From the NCBI GenBank assembly GCA_905250075.1, contig CAJNOP010000668.1, positions 38,290 to 102,289 of the forward strand: a DNA stretch of 64,000 bases, given 5' to 3'. The translations under genes were made by a program, and so were the position numbers. This DNA comes from Rotaria sp. Silwood1. Its lineage: Eukaryota; Rotifera; Eurotatoria; Philodinida; Philodinidae. This document shows, in pieces, positions 34,851 to 47,700 of the stretch. Each line of letters starts with the position of its first letter. Positions within the stretch are counted from its first letter, which is position 1. The notes below the pieces were generated by a model, which had not been told where the DNA came from, ran no database searches, and saw only the letters and a program-made list of their open reading frames with translations.

Positions 34851-36320
34851 TATTTGTAATATCAACCAAAAAGATCAAAGAAGCTTCTGTGAACAATTTT
34901 TTAAGACTCACCAGTATTGAAATGTAAAGATAAAATAGTCATTTTCTAAATTTTTATAATAATATTTTTGAATCAAGATAATTAAGTTTTTTATTATTTT
35001 AATTTTTGAATCTGTTATAATAGATGCATAGAAAATTCGACTTAAAAATCATATTCATAATGTTTTTTTTTTGATTATCAAATAAAATTAGTGTATGTTT
35101 TTATTTCTGATTTATTTATTGTTAAATTTTTTTTAATAAAATTTTATCGTATATTTTTTTTTTGTGTTCTATCGGCTGTTTTTGTCAATGAGTCACTGAA
35201 CAGTTACCAGCGGTTTGACGTTATGTAGCATGCATGACCTCATGGTATAGCGCAAACGTAAAGAAACAAAAAGAAAGAGAAAAAACCCAACGATAAGTTT
35301 CGATTCTACAACTGATACAAATCTAATTACTGTTCATGACAAATAAATGAAAATTAATTTAAACAAAAAATCTAATTGATATCAATTAATCGTTTTTCAT
35401 TTAACTATTTTTTTGGTCTCATGAATTGAATCAAAATCCATCACTGTAAACGCGAGCTCAAACGTATTTTACTTCGCTAATGGTGGTCTTTGATTTACGT
35501 ATTTTTTTTTTGTTCACTTTATAGAACTTTGTTTTTTTTCGTTCTTTATTATAAAGATGAGTCACTTCAATGAATTTCAACATTACTTCGGAATTTTCCG
35601 AGTCAATAGCTGAAGTCAAATAAAAAATGGACAAATTGATATCGACAATATATTCATCAACTTGTTGAGCAAAAGCGAAAAGAAAAGAATATCATTCTCT
35701 TTCGTGTACATTTGTAGATAAGATTATTTTTTCTTTATGTACATCCAATCATGATCAAAGGAACATATAGGATAAAATTGTTTGTAACTTTTATTGCATC
35801 ATTCAGCCTACGTCACTAGAAGATTCTAGCACAAAAGTTTAGCTGGATGATTTCTCAGAGAAAAAAAATAATACTGCGAAAAAGACCCATTTAATTATTC
35901 ACTTACATTGGTTTATACCAAATGGCTATGTATTTTTTTTCAATTCTTTACACACCTTTAATTTCCATTTCATCAAAATCATTTCAAATATAAACATATT
36001 TATTTAATTATTTTCAAAGTGTGATAAATTAAATGTCAGAAGCCAAATAATTAGTCAATTAATTTCTACTGTTTCATGAAGAATCGAATTGATTATTATC
36101 TTATTTATTAATGCACACTTTTTCCATTGCACATAGACTTGGTTTTTTTTCTTCCTTATGACGTCGTTGGATGGAAATACTTCTACATAACACATTACTC
36201 ATCATATCAGTTTCTTCCTATATAAGCCAAAACAACAAGCATTCACATTTACTTTTAGATTTTCAACGAACAAAGATAAGTACACGCATCCAGCTTCATC
36301 TGATAATACTAGAAACTATT
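34851..36320. other. Upstream region of the intact zinc-finger gene
   Basis: No exon was seen. The open frame continues upstream of the chosen ATG to 36171, but that part is probably 5' leader. Confidence 0.4.
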
Positions 36321-37371
36321 ATGACTAGAACAATACATACATACAAAAATGATCAGGGTTTAATTGAATCAATGATTGATGATGATCAACATAAAGAAAA
36401 TTTATTTTCTAAACAGAAAAATACAATCGATGATAATAATGGTGATGATTCAGGTACAGAAGGAATTGAACAACAACTCGAACATACTTCTATAACAAAA
36501 TTTAATGATAATGAAGATAAATTATCAATAAAATCTGTTAGTCCGAATCCTGATGAAGGTTTTTCCGAATGTGAAATTCAAGATAAATCAATACATATAC
36601 TTATTAAAAACGATCGTAAGTTTGGAAAAAAAATTTTTCTTTTTGCTTTTCTATCATCATGAGTCAGCGAAAATTTGTTACATCATTATACTAAATATTG
36701 TTTTTTTTTTAGTTAAACTTGCAAACAATATCCCTAATGATATGAAAAAAGATTTTTGTTCGGATACTAAGGTAGCATTTCATGGTGAATTTGCTCGACT
36801 TATTTCAATACCATTATTATCATGTCACAATATTCATTATAAACTTTTTTCTGAAGAAGAATTCGTCAACATACCACAATATATGAATTTAAAATTTGAA
36901 TATTGCAAACTTGACAATGCTAAAGCACGATTTAATTGTCCAAATGTACGCTGCCAACATTCCTGGACATCAATGAGAGGAAGAATTTCATTTTTAATTA
37001 GTTCACAAGATATTGGATTTATTGTACTTAAAATTCTTGGACAAAATTGTTTACATTGTAATACATATGTTCATGCTCTTTGGTATATTGGTATGTCTTT
37101 TATTTTTATTATATTATTTTGCAAATTTTTCTTTTCAATATTTTTAGATGAAGTTTGTCGAGTAATGAAAAATTTAGCTATGACAATTTTTGAAATCTAT
37201 TTTCCCGATATGATGAACAACGTCGATTTCGAAAAGCAAAAATTCATACAAAATGATACAATCCAATTCCGTCAATTACATCATGATCCTATTCAAAGAA
37301 AAGGAAAAATGTTGGCATCACATGCTAAAGAATTTTGTGAAGCATGTCAACGGGGATTATGCTTTACTTAA
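36321..37371 (+). CDS. 3CxxC-type zinc-finger protein, copy B (intact)
   Basis: Exons 36321-36615, 36713-37090 and 37148-37371 join in phase and give 298 residues. The first 98 residues are acidic and low in complexity. From about 121 the protein follows the 3CxxC zinc-finger layout known from receptor-transporting proteins (RTPs): HGEFARLI, then FNCPNVRCQHSW (C174, C179, with CX4C spacing), ILGQNCLHC (C211, C214), and a late ASHAKEFCEACQRGLC (C288, C291, C296). RTPs help move receptors to the cell surface, but fungal and invertebrate relatives have unknown roles, so no function is claimed. The chosen ATG (MTRTIHTY) starts the exon-like composition; an upstream in-frame ATG at 36171 would add 50 residues of unconvincing sequence. 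Confidence 0.82.
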
Positions 37372-39091
37372 AAACATTAATGAACAGATACTAACTTGTA
37401 CATCAGCATGTTATTTTTTAGGTGCAAAGACATTCTTTTTGTATTTTCATCTATCAGTGTATTTCCGTGTGACTAAGTTATATACAAGCGCTATTTAACA
37501 AGCAGTACATTTCTTTTTTTCTTTTTTATACATCTAATGTTTTGTTTTTTTGTTTGTATGATTAGTATTTTGCGTATTTTTTTTTTCTAACACGCTTCAG
37601 TGACAATGTCTATAAAAAAAAATGTATATGTATAAGTAGGAATTTTTATAATTTTCACATCTGTAATGGACATATGATTGGAAGAGCAAGTTCAATCATA
37701 ATTAAAGGTAATACACAAAAAAAAACTGCAAACAATGCAACAACAATACTAACAACTGAAATAGGAAGACTAATATAAAATAATCTTGCTAAATGCCAAG
37801 CATTAGCTAAAACAAAAATTAAGATAAAACGTTTCTTAATGTAGCTATTTTTGCATAAGCTAGCAGATAATTTAGTAGAGTTTTTTTGTTGTAATGAAAT
37901 ATATTTTAACGTTAATAAAAATATCATTAACGATATACAATAAGAAAAAAACGGAAAAGTAAAGAGTTCGATATACTATAAGATTTATTTGAAAATTAAT
38001 TTTTTAAAAATAATTTCTGTAATTTTCTTCGTATTTATGTTCATATAGATTACATATGGAGATAAAATTTCGCTGTGTAATTAATTAAAAGACTTCTTTG
38101 GCTTTTTACTTTCTTCTGAACTTTCAGAAAGATTTTTATTAAAAAAAAAAACAGCACATCTATAATTAAAGAAAACATACTTTAAAAAAAGAGTCTTAGT
38201 TTTCAAGCGATATCATACTTTTGAATTTCAAAACGAAACATTGTCTATGTGAAGAGATCGATTAGAATAGCTTCTGGGAAAAAAAAATTCAGAATTTTTT
38301 CTACCGACTATTCTAATCATTGCTTTTATGTAACTTGAATCACTCTAAATTATTTACTTACTCACTAGATTCTATTGATTGAATAAAGTGCCAGATCGAA
38401 ACTAATTTATGACTTAGGAACCTAACCTCGTAAGAATGCATTTCTTTTCGTCAAATAAAAACTATGCTAGTGGTACATTCCACTATGAACAACTGACTTA
38501 TAAGTTTGTCAAAAAAAAATTCTGTTTCTTTTTTCAGCTATTTAGAAAACTAAACGTTACATGATAAAAATTATTCATCACTATGGTTAATGAAAAAAAA
38601 AAGACACAAATTAAATTAGCTATTGTCAATCGATTCGATCTACTTCGAAGGGTTTTTTTCATCATATTCATCAGTTACTTTTATAAAATAATATTAACTA
38701 TTTTCTTTCTTTGCTTTTTCGTTTAGCCTTGTCAATTTTATAAATAATAAATGTTTAAATAATCAAATGATTGGGTCTCGTTTTCAAGCAATTAATTATT
38801 CGAATTTCAACATTATGATTTTTTTAATATAAAAAAAAATCGATTCAAATATATTTATTTCAAAAAGAAACATTACTATTTTATAATTTTAATTTAATTC
38901 TAACGCCATCTTTTCACTTAGTGATGAGTAACAAAGCATATTGCTACCTGTACTCTCTGAATGTTCGAAGGGAAAAAAAAAACAAGCAATCGTTTATTAA
39001 TAATTTTTTTCACGATAGTTAGAAGATATGAATAATACGTATACAATTGATATATTTCAATTAAAGTCGATTTATTTCATCAAAAATTCAA
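37372..39091. other. Intergenic, with a doubtful hydrophobic frame
   Basis: A 90-codon frame on the minus strand (37927-37655) encodes two hydrophobic stretches (LFYISLPISVVSIVVALFAVF and LPLIMIELALPII) and could be the last exon of a membrane protein, but no upstream exon was found. The rest holds nothing recognisable. Confidence 0.3.
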
Positions 39092-39367
39092 ATGATTGGA
39101 TTCAAAATAGTTATCATCACAATTACATTGTCTACTTGCTTCAAATACAATACAATAAGAGATGAAGAAAAATTTTTCAAGTCTAATCAACAAATAATTG
39201 CTAGTTATCTTCATCATCTAAAGAGTGTCTATATGAGTTAATAGTATAGGATAATATTATTTTTTTCGATTACAGATAATGTCAAGCATAAAACAAGACA
39301 CATTAAACTTATAGATGAATGTCTTGATTTTATACGTTTTATTGTAAATAAACTATTTGATAAATGA
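39092..39367 (+). CDS. Small secreted protein, function unknown
   Basis: Exons 39092-39224 and 39276-39367 join in phase (GT...AG intron of 51 nt) and give 74 residues. The N-terminus MIGFKIVIITITLSTC is a good signal peptide. The mature part is short, charged and predicted helical (RDEEKFFKSNQQIIASYLHHLK and IKLIDECLDFIRFIVNKLFD), with one cysteine. A decayed copy occupies the equivalent place in the duplicated block (31918). No family is recognised. Confidence 0.6.
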
Positions 39368-39447
39368 ACTTTAAATTTGACTCAATAAATATAAAATGTT
39401 ATATGTTTTATTTTTAAGAATAAATATTTTTTTTTTATTATATAAGA

Positions 39448-39514
39448 TTTATTTTGATAGAGTTAATGTATCAGATGTAACTGATCCAATCATTCGTGTT
39501 AGTCTATGTCATAG
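39448..39514 (+). other. Exon-like fragment
   Basis: Between ATATAAG and GTATTCC the sequence reads IYFDRVNVSDVTDPIIRVSL, then CHR. There is no partner exon or family. It may be the remains of another gene. Confidence 0.25.
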
Positions 39515-39837
39515 GTATTCCAGGTATATTCATTTATCATTAGAAAAAAATAAAAAAAAAAAACAAATAACTGTTTATTGAATTGATATATAAAAAAATA
39601 TTTTTTATTCTATTCAAGCAATCATTTGGATTTCGACTACGTTGAATATTTCTGTTCGATTTCTTAATCTATGAGAGTATACATGAAAACAAGTAAATTG
39701 TGGAATAATTTTCTTTGACAACGATTGAAGCTTGTGTATGTACATTTTTTTTTCTCAAAACTTCTCTTCTTTTAATGTTCATCATTAACAAGAGTAAAAA
39801 TAAAAAGAACAAAACATAAAGAAACAAAAGGTTGGAA

Positions 39838-39931
39838 CACCCACGCCGGGACTCGAACCCGGAATCTTCGGATGGCTCTCTTTAAAATAAACGTAGGAGT
39901 CCGATGCCTTAATCCATTAGGCCACGCGGGC
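39838..39931 (-). tRNA. trnR-CCU: tRNA-Arg(CCU) with intron, copy B
   Basis: Minus strand from 39931: acceptor GCCCGCG pairs (with wobble) with CGTGGGT. D arm is GGCCTAATGGATTAAGGC. The anticodon stem TCGGA/TCCGA encloses CTCCTA with anticodon CCT. An intron of about 20 nt follows the base 3' of the anticodon, and the T arm is CCGGGTTCGAGTCCCGG. All stems close, so this copy should be functional. Confidence 0.93.
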
Positions 39932-42900
39932 TTCTCTCTCTCGTCAGTTTTTTAATGTAAACTTTGTGCAACTTCTAGTTATATACTCAACTAGTTCATT
40001 ATTATTAAGAACATCATCAATATTATTAATAGTAAGAATAATACTTCAAAGTAAATTGTTATCAATGAGAAATTTCTAAAATTTTTAGGAAGAGGTTTAA
40101 ATAAAAGTATTACATGTAAATATTTAAGAATAACTATAAATAGTCAAACTGAATATATTTTCTTCAATCTGATTATTTTTTAATTTATTGTTATTAGGAA
40201 TATCTGTTGATGATTCATTGACATAATCTGAATCGGTTATTCATGTTAAGTAAAACATTGCAAACGTATTTCATGTGTTCACAGTGATACTTTTTTCATT
40301 GTAATATCACTTTTCTTCGATAGTGTGGAGAATGTTTATTGGAACTCGAACTGAACCGCTTTTTTCTTAGAGGATTTCTCGTGTAAGAAAACAGAAAAAA
40401 AATCTGATTTTAATCTTTCTTAATTGATTTAAAAAAAAACAGTTTCAATCGATTAGAATTTATTAATCTATCAAAAAAAAAGATTTAAATCAATTGAAAT
40501 ACATCTTTAAAGCGGAAAAATTCAGACTTTAATCGATTTTATTCTGATTTTTCGTCCAAATTTGTTACATGGATTTTGCATCTCGTAATTGATAACAAAC
40601 AACAAATTTTCTTTATGTGAACGTTTCGAAAGTTCCATTTAGCCAATAAATAAAAGCAGATCATTGATTCGGTTCAATAGCATTGCTCGTGTACATGAAA
40701 TGATCTGACTCTTTGAAATTGATCAGCTTTTGTTTTACTTGTGAGACCTTATATTAAAAAAACCGATAGTCTTCAAGAAGTTGCACTACTCACAAACGCA
40801 TCTTTGTCTTTCAGTTCAACAAGTAATTCGATTTACGTTTCATGCTATTTTTTTCAGCATTTAAATGATCCGACCTTATTGAATGCGTCATTACTACAAT
40901 AATAAACTTTTTACAATGCTCTAATCAATGATTACTGTGATTATGGAGTTCTGTCATTTCAAAAAATGGTCCGATTTTTCTTAAGTCATTAACTTTATTG
41001 AATACGATATTTATGGGTGTTCGAAAACGATTGACGGAACGAAAATTTTTTCATGATGCTTTTTCTGAGCATCATTGGAAAAGGCTTATAGGTTGAAGAA
41101 TTGTTATGATATGTATATCTAAAAGAAAAAGATATTTTCTTTTTTCATAAGATTAGAATAACTATGTTTCAGTCTATAAGAAAATAGAACACATATGAAA
41201 TCAATATATCAAATTTTCTTCTCAATTCATATCATATTTATTCGGTTTTGATACATAACTCGGTGATCTTATACACGATTGTGATTACCTATTATGGTAT
41301 AACCGTTTTCGTTTGTTTTGTATGTTCATAGATTTGTTGCAAAATGTTGCGCTATTACATAAAAAGATATCTAAAGTTTAATCCTTCAATCTCACACTTT
41401 GACAACAAATAGAGCAATTTGAACTCTGATTGGCCATTATGCGAAACAGTTAGAAGATCAAAATAGAAAACAAATCCCATGGCGCTAGACCTTCCATTTG
41501 ATAGGTCAATGCTGGCACTACTATCAATACAAATGCCATGTCTATCGATTTTAGTTTACCTGATTTATGAAATATTCTTTGGGTAATCTTCACATGAGTG
41601 TTCATCGGAATCGTCGCGAGGTAATCGATGTGTCCAGATAATTTTAACTATTTAAAGCCTCTTTTCAATCCTAGAGAAACAACCAATGGTTTCGTCATAC
41701 AGACAAAAGTATTAAAATTGATTTGATTTTTACTCAATAGCAGAATTTCTTGAGACTAGTGTCTTATTCATTATTTTATATTATGGATCAATTTATGTTC
41801 ATTTATTACATGATTATTATGTACACTACTCGTTGTATGGATTTTTATGTTCATCATTGTGAAACAATAAGTAATAATAATAAATATTGTAAACAAAGAA
41901 GAGTTATGTCCCAACCAAGTTAAACAAAAAGTTTTATTATTAGTTTTCTATATCAATATAGTTTTCTTTTGTTGTATTTTTTTATACTTGTCATGTATTC
42001 AATTTTATTCTCTATTCGTTCGTCTCTGTATATGTAAGTCCTACATTAGTTAATGCAAATAACATTCTATTAATCGTATCTTGTTTGCTCTGAGATATCT
42101 AAATTTGAAACACTTCACAAGCATTAAGTATCTGGACGATTCAACAACAATTTATTTTAATTAGAATTTTTCAGAATATCGCAGTTATGATGAACAAATT
42201 TCATCATTGAAGTTCATCGTGAAATTTTTTTGTAGAATTTTTATTTTCATATTTATGAAAGTACATTTCTAGTCGAATTTAGCAAAAGAAATTTTAATTA
42301 GAAATTAAAGTATGAGTAAATCTTGGATATGAATTTCGTGCTGATGTCAGCTATGTTCACATAGAAGAGATTTGAACAACGTGCATAAAAATCTATCTAT
42401 CTTTGTGTAAAACTACATATTTTTTAATTTATATCCATCATCGGTGAGTTTTGTATTGTGGCGTGACATATGTGGCCAAAGAAGAGTTATAAATTACTTT
42501 GAGCATACTAAAAGCAGTCATTTCAAGAAATAGAATTCCGCAGGAAAAGTTAATAAAATGTTTGCTTGAACAAGTATTTGAACTAGTAGTTATACTTAAT
42601 CACGCATAATCTAATTGTTTAAAGACATTTATTGAAGCTATTCTTTCTTTGATGAAAAATTCATTATCTCAGTTATGGCATCCCATGTAATGATTAGGAG
42701 CCGTTTGATTGATGAGATTTATCAATTAGATCTAGCTTCTGAAATATATACACTACTTTATCTGTAGAATACGATGAGCCTAAAAGACTTATGATACGTT
42801 TTGATGCACGATGGTAAAGGTGTGTTTATGAGATTTCATGAATAAGTAGTTTTATGGAATTATCGATATACTCAAGTTATTAGAAGTCTTCCTTCTTTCC

Positions 42901-44282
42901 ATATACGCCAGCTTTGTAAAGAGTATTTGACTACTAGTTGATTTTAGAAAAGACACGAAACATTATTTTGAGGATAAATTGCTTCAACAAACAGCGTAGT
43001 TGATGGAGATTGTTCGAGTGTAGCTATTCTAATTCGAAGAATCTAAACCGATACATGTGAGATATATCCAAAGTTTGTCACCTATTATCCCCTCATGTAT
43101 TCGCTGTATTCCTTTAGACAGTCATGTCTAACAAAATTTGATTGATCGAAATAATTGCTAATCACTGTATTGAGTGCTGTAACTGCAATGATAAATTTTG
43201 TAATGAAAGTTTGTTTAAAACATACTTTCAACAAATGTTTTCAAGCGAATCGATTATGCGTTATTAAGCATGACTGCTAGTTCAAATATTTACTGAAACA
43301 AAAACTTGATTATTTCTCTTCTCTACTCTTTGGTAAAACACTATCTAAAAACAATGTTGAAGTATATATAGTAGCAATTTGCACTCCCTCCTCCCCTTAC
43401 AGGCCGTGATAGACGCAAGCGAGAAATCATCAAAGACTGTGACACATTTAGGATTACGTAAAAAGATGGTGAAGAAATGTACCCCAAAATAGATAGAATA
43501 AAATAATATTCCTTAGATTAGCAACAACAACGATATCTTGTTTTAGATTTTGATTCCAGACAAATTTCGCTACCGACTAATTCGAATGATTATAATATAT
43601 TAAAACGAAGAATCACTTGTTTTCTGCTAGCATTATTCAATATACTGTGCCGATCGTAAAAATCCAAGGCGATATTTTTTTTGTTGTTGCAAGAATAATG
43701 ATTTTCAAATTAGAGTATTTGATCTAATTAGTATCTGAAAAGTTAATCCTATCAAAAATGATTTTAAAAAGAATACTCATAATTTCTCAATGGCTTTCAT
43801 CACTCTTAAACAACAAATAAATCTTTCATTGTGTAAAACTTTTACTTTATTATTTACTTATTTCAAACTTTAAAAGATCGTTGTTTATCACATGCAAAAG
43901 CCATTGTCTTCCACCTTACACGAAACATAATACATCCACATTTCAGCTCTGAATAGACTATGTTAAGAAGCTTCGTCAATTATAACTGAGCTTCTTTATT
44001 TATTTGTTTTCTTTTTCATTCTATCAAGACATTTAATTTATACATAACTGACTAAACAAGAGATTTGTATTTGTTTTGCTAAGTTAATGTGAAGGAGAGC
44101 AATTAAATAAAAAATAATAATAATCATATTTATTAATAAGCAAGTTTTTCAAAAAAGATTCATGTAAAATATAAATATTTTCAATATATATACATTAAAC
44201 GCAAATAGTTTTCTTCCCTTAACATATATTCGAAAAAATGTACAAAAAAAAAACGAGTGAATAAGTCAAATCATAATGTATA
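39932..44282. other. Long gene-poor stretch
   Basis: About 4.3 kb with no supported exon, RNA gene or clear transposon on either strand. Poly-A/T runs and scattered AT-rich sequence only. Confidence 0.45.
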
Positions 44283-44740
44283 CTATAGATATTCTACAAT
44301 ACCATCAATATGTGTTTCATTATTATAAATATTTTCATCATTTGTCATTAAATGAACCTTTTTCTTACATTGAAAACACTTTTTCCCAAATATATATTGA
44401 TCATAAAAATCAAGTGATCGAAAAGGAACTGGTAACCATAACCATGTTCGCAATGCAACTGGTAAACATTTTGGTTTATATTTTTGAAGAATATTTATTA
44501 GAATAANNNNNNNNNNAAGTGAACAAACAAATAAATATAATAAAGCAAGTAAACCAATTATTCTTAATATTAAGATAATGATGAATTTAATCTGATCATT
44601 TCGATTCATATCTAAATGTGCATAATAGATTAAGAAAACAACAAATGATTTATAATACCTTTCCATTTTTTATTTTCACTAGGGTTTTTAGCTTGTGAAT
44701 GATTGTCACCATTGAAGACTTTGTTAGATTTAGCTCTCAT
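44283..44740 (-). CDS. SLC34: Type II sodium-phosphate cotransporter, ends only (assembly collapse)
   Basis: On the minus strand, exon 1 (44740-44659, from ATG) encodes a polar start (MRAKSNKVFNGDNHSQ). After a 47-nt intron, exon 2 (from 44611) reads RNDQIKFIIILILRIIGLLA, then LLYLFVCSL, the first membrane segment and FVCSL motif of SLC34. It runs into 10 N. On the other side the frame resumes as ILINILQKYKPKCLPVALRT, then WLWLPVPFRSLDFYDQ, a Cys-rich FGKKCFQCKKK and a stop at 44283. This is the family's C-terminus. About 400-500 residues, including both QSSS-type transport repeats, are missing. SLC34 proteins carry Na+ and phosphate into cells across the plasma membrane. Confidence 0.75.
44507..44516. 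other. Assembly gap (10 N) inside SLC34
   Basis: Ten undetermined bases placed exactly between the N-terminal and C-terminal parts of one transporter gene. The true gap must be far longer unless the gene is deleted. Confidence 0.95.
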
Positions 44741-47700
44741 TTATGTTTTCGTGTTAATATAAAATTCAGCTTGACTTCTTTATATGTTTTTCTTAAGACT
44801 TGCAATGTCATGATGAATTTTTCTGATTAATTTGAATATCATCCATTTATCACGTCTATTACTCATTTGTTTTTTTTTCTTTTTCAAGCATACATTAGTT
44901 ATATATGAGATAAGAGTTACCCAACATACAACAAGTAAATTGTTAATATTAAGTATATCTACATTTCTTTACATGAATACGTAACAATAATTCTCGAACA
45001 GTCTTTTGGTTTTTATGGCATTCAAATAGAACGTATGGATGTGGCTCTTCTATTCAATGACATCCATATCCATCATTGTTTCTAACAAGATATGCATTTA
45101 GATATGCTTGTTTTTACTTCAGTTATGTTTTCAAGTGTAGTCTTTATCGTTATCATTAGTTAAAGTTATCTAACAAGTATACTGATTTATAAATTTATAA
45201 ATTTGTGAAAGAACAATCTTAACTCGTTGAAATTTATATACTTATGTAAGATCTTTTTCACAAAAATTGAAGATCATTTGATTCCTCTATAAAATAAATC
45301 ATTCATTTTCAAACTGATGACAATATTTGAAGCCAAATGGTTGATTTTGAATAAAGACAGAATACATTTATAAAGTGATGTCAGTTTTTTTGTTGAAAAC
45401 TTGAAAATCTTCATAGAAGATAAAAGCTCATTGTACGAGAATTAAAACATTATTAATCATATTGGAGTTTTTATCAAGAAAGTCGTTTTTAAAAATTTTT
45501 TCAATAGATGATTAGACTTGTTCATATGTTCCAATTGCAACAGCTAACACCATAATAAAAGATAAAGACTATGACGAAAAACGTTATATGCTTTTATTAG
45601 AGTCTTCACAATTCAATTTTCCAATGTTACTTTTTTACTCAGAAACAATTCATATGGACTTCTATAATTGAAAAGTACAATGATCAGCAGTATTACATAT
45701 CCAAAATATTCGGAATGTCGAAGAAATATTGAGAAATCCGTGCTATGTCAAACTATCCATTATAAATACGAAGTTCTGGCACCCTCCGATTTCCTGCATA
45801 TCTAATACCTCTCCAAATATAAACTATGCATACTGATCTCATGGAAAAATTTACCTTAAACTTCATTGAAATTAATTCTAAAATATTTATTCATAGTAAA
45901 AAGAAGTTGAAAAGAAAACATCACAATATTCTTGAAGAACTCAACGAAGAATAAAATTCGTTGTTTTATAATTGTAAAATAATACATCAGATTATCGTCA
46001 TTAAATTTACTTTTTCTATATCTTAAATAAGATTATCTTGAAGTAATAAGTTTTCATAAATACAATTTCAAAACTTAAAAAAATACTGTATCTCATCATT
46101 CATTCGTTTTTCTTATCTTTCTACAAAAGCATGAATACTAACAATAATTATTTACATGCTTTTCGTTTTTTAAATCGATAACAAAAAGAAAAACTTTCAT
46201 ATGATCAAGTTTCATATGCAATAGAAACTAACAAAAAACCAATATAAATTGTTTTGCTTGCGTTGTTTGTTTCTTTTAATAATGATTATAAAAAGACGAT
46301 TGTTTTTCATCGATGGATAATTCATTTAATTAATCAATGTCAAGTATTTCGTTTAAAAAAATGATTATCTACTTATTTTCTTATTATGGAATATTTATAT
46401 TCCAAATAATTAATTGTTATTTGATGTTTTTCTCTTTATTTTATAGAAAAAAAACTTTTTTCTAAAACATCATTCAAGTTATTGTCTAGAACTTGATTTG
46501 AAGTTTGCCTATGTTACAAGAATAATTTCAAGTAAATTTGAAATCATTGCAAAAATGTTCAAGTTATTATTGATAAACAAGATGAAATTCATCCTCCCAA
46601 TATAAAAGAAGATTTTCCTATTTGGTTTTGTTGTAGAAAGTACAACATTTAATGTTTCAACAATTAAAATTAAGTTACATCTTGCGAAAATATCAACGAC
46701 TTTCCTCAGTACTTCTATAATAATTTATTTTTCTCGCGTGATTTTGAAAGTCTAATTATTGAATTAGAACAGATTCAAACGTATTTCGATTTATTATTTT
46801 AATTTTTTACTTCATTTCCTCTACGATCAATTTCATATGTTTACAAATATTTGCTTTTTATTGCGAAGACCATATATGGAACGTCTAAGCTTTTTCTCAG
46901 GGTTTCTTCTTTAATCATCATATGTTTGTACAGCTTAGTCACCTTGTATAGGACTGAGTGGAGGAATATTTCTTTTTCTAGTCATTCTTACTTATCATAT
47001 TCATTTAGGTACTTCATATCTTTAGATCTTACTGATATATGTCATAAAACATTTTTATGTAAGTAAGAAAAAAAAGAGAGAGAGATCATCAAACTAAAGC
47101 AAATATGATAACAATGGCAGAACAATAGACAAATAAAAAAGCCACAAAAAACTTAAGTAAGAAAGAAAATAAAACACCTTCTTTGTCACTCTAAAAATAA
47201 CACCTGAGGTTTGTTGAATCATCAGCGAGAAGATCACGATCGATGTCATTTGTTTTGTTTTATAGCTAAAACAAATCGAAACAATTTTTACTGAGTCAAA
47301 CAAAGAAGTAGCTAAATGCATGAAAGTAATGTTTAAGTAAGAATTCTTTCCTGAAAGAAAATTTAAAAAAAAATCAATTTCACCATCGTGACATCTCTTA
47401 TGTTAATTAAAAAGAAAAATCGAAAATAGTTTTTAATAGCAAAAAAATTTCTATGAATATGAATTTTTTTTAATAATTTTAACCAAACGGATCTTTCTTG
47501 ATGATTGCTTTAGAACGATTTTCAATTCTTGTAAAGTCGTTACAGTTCAACCAAACCAAATGAAAATTTTAGTGAAACTATAATGTTTCGAAAATTGGAT
47601 CATAAAAGTTTTTTTTCTTATATGTTTACTATTTTGTTTACGATTACTCTTTAAAACTATCAACTTTAATTTCAATAGAAAAATTTCCTCTTTGTTCTTA

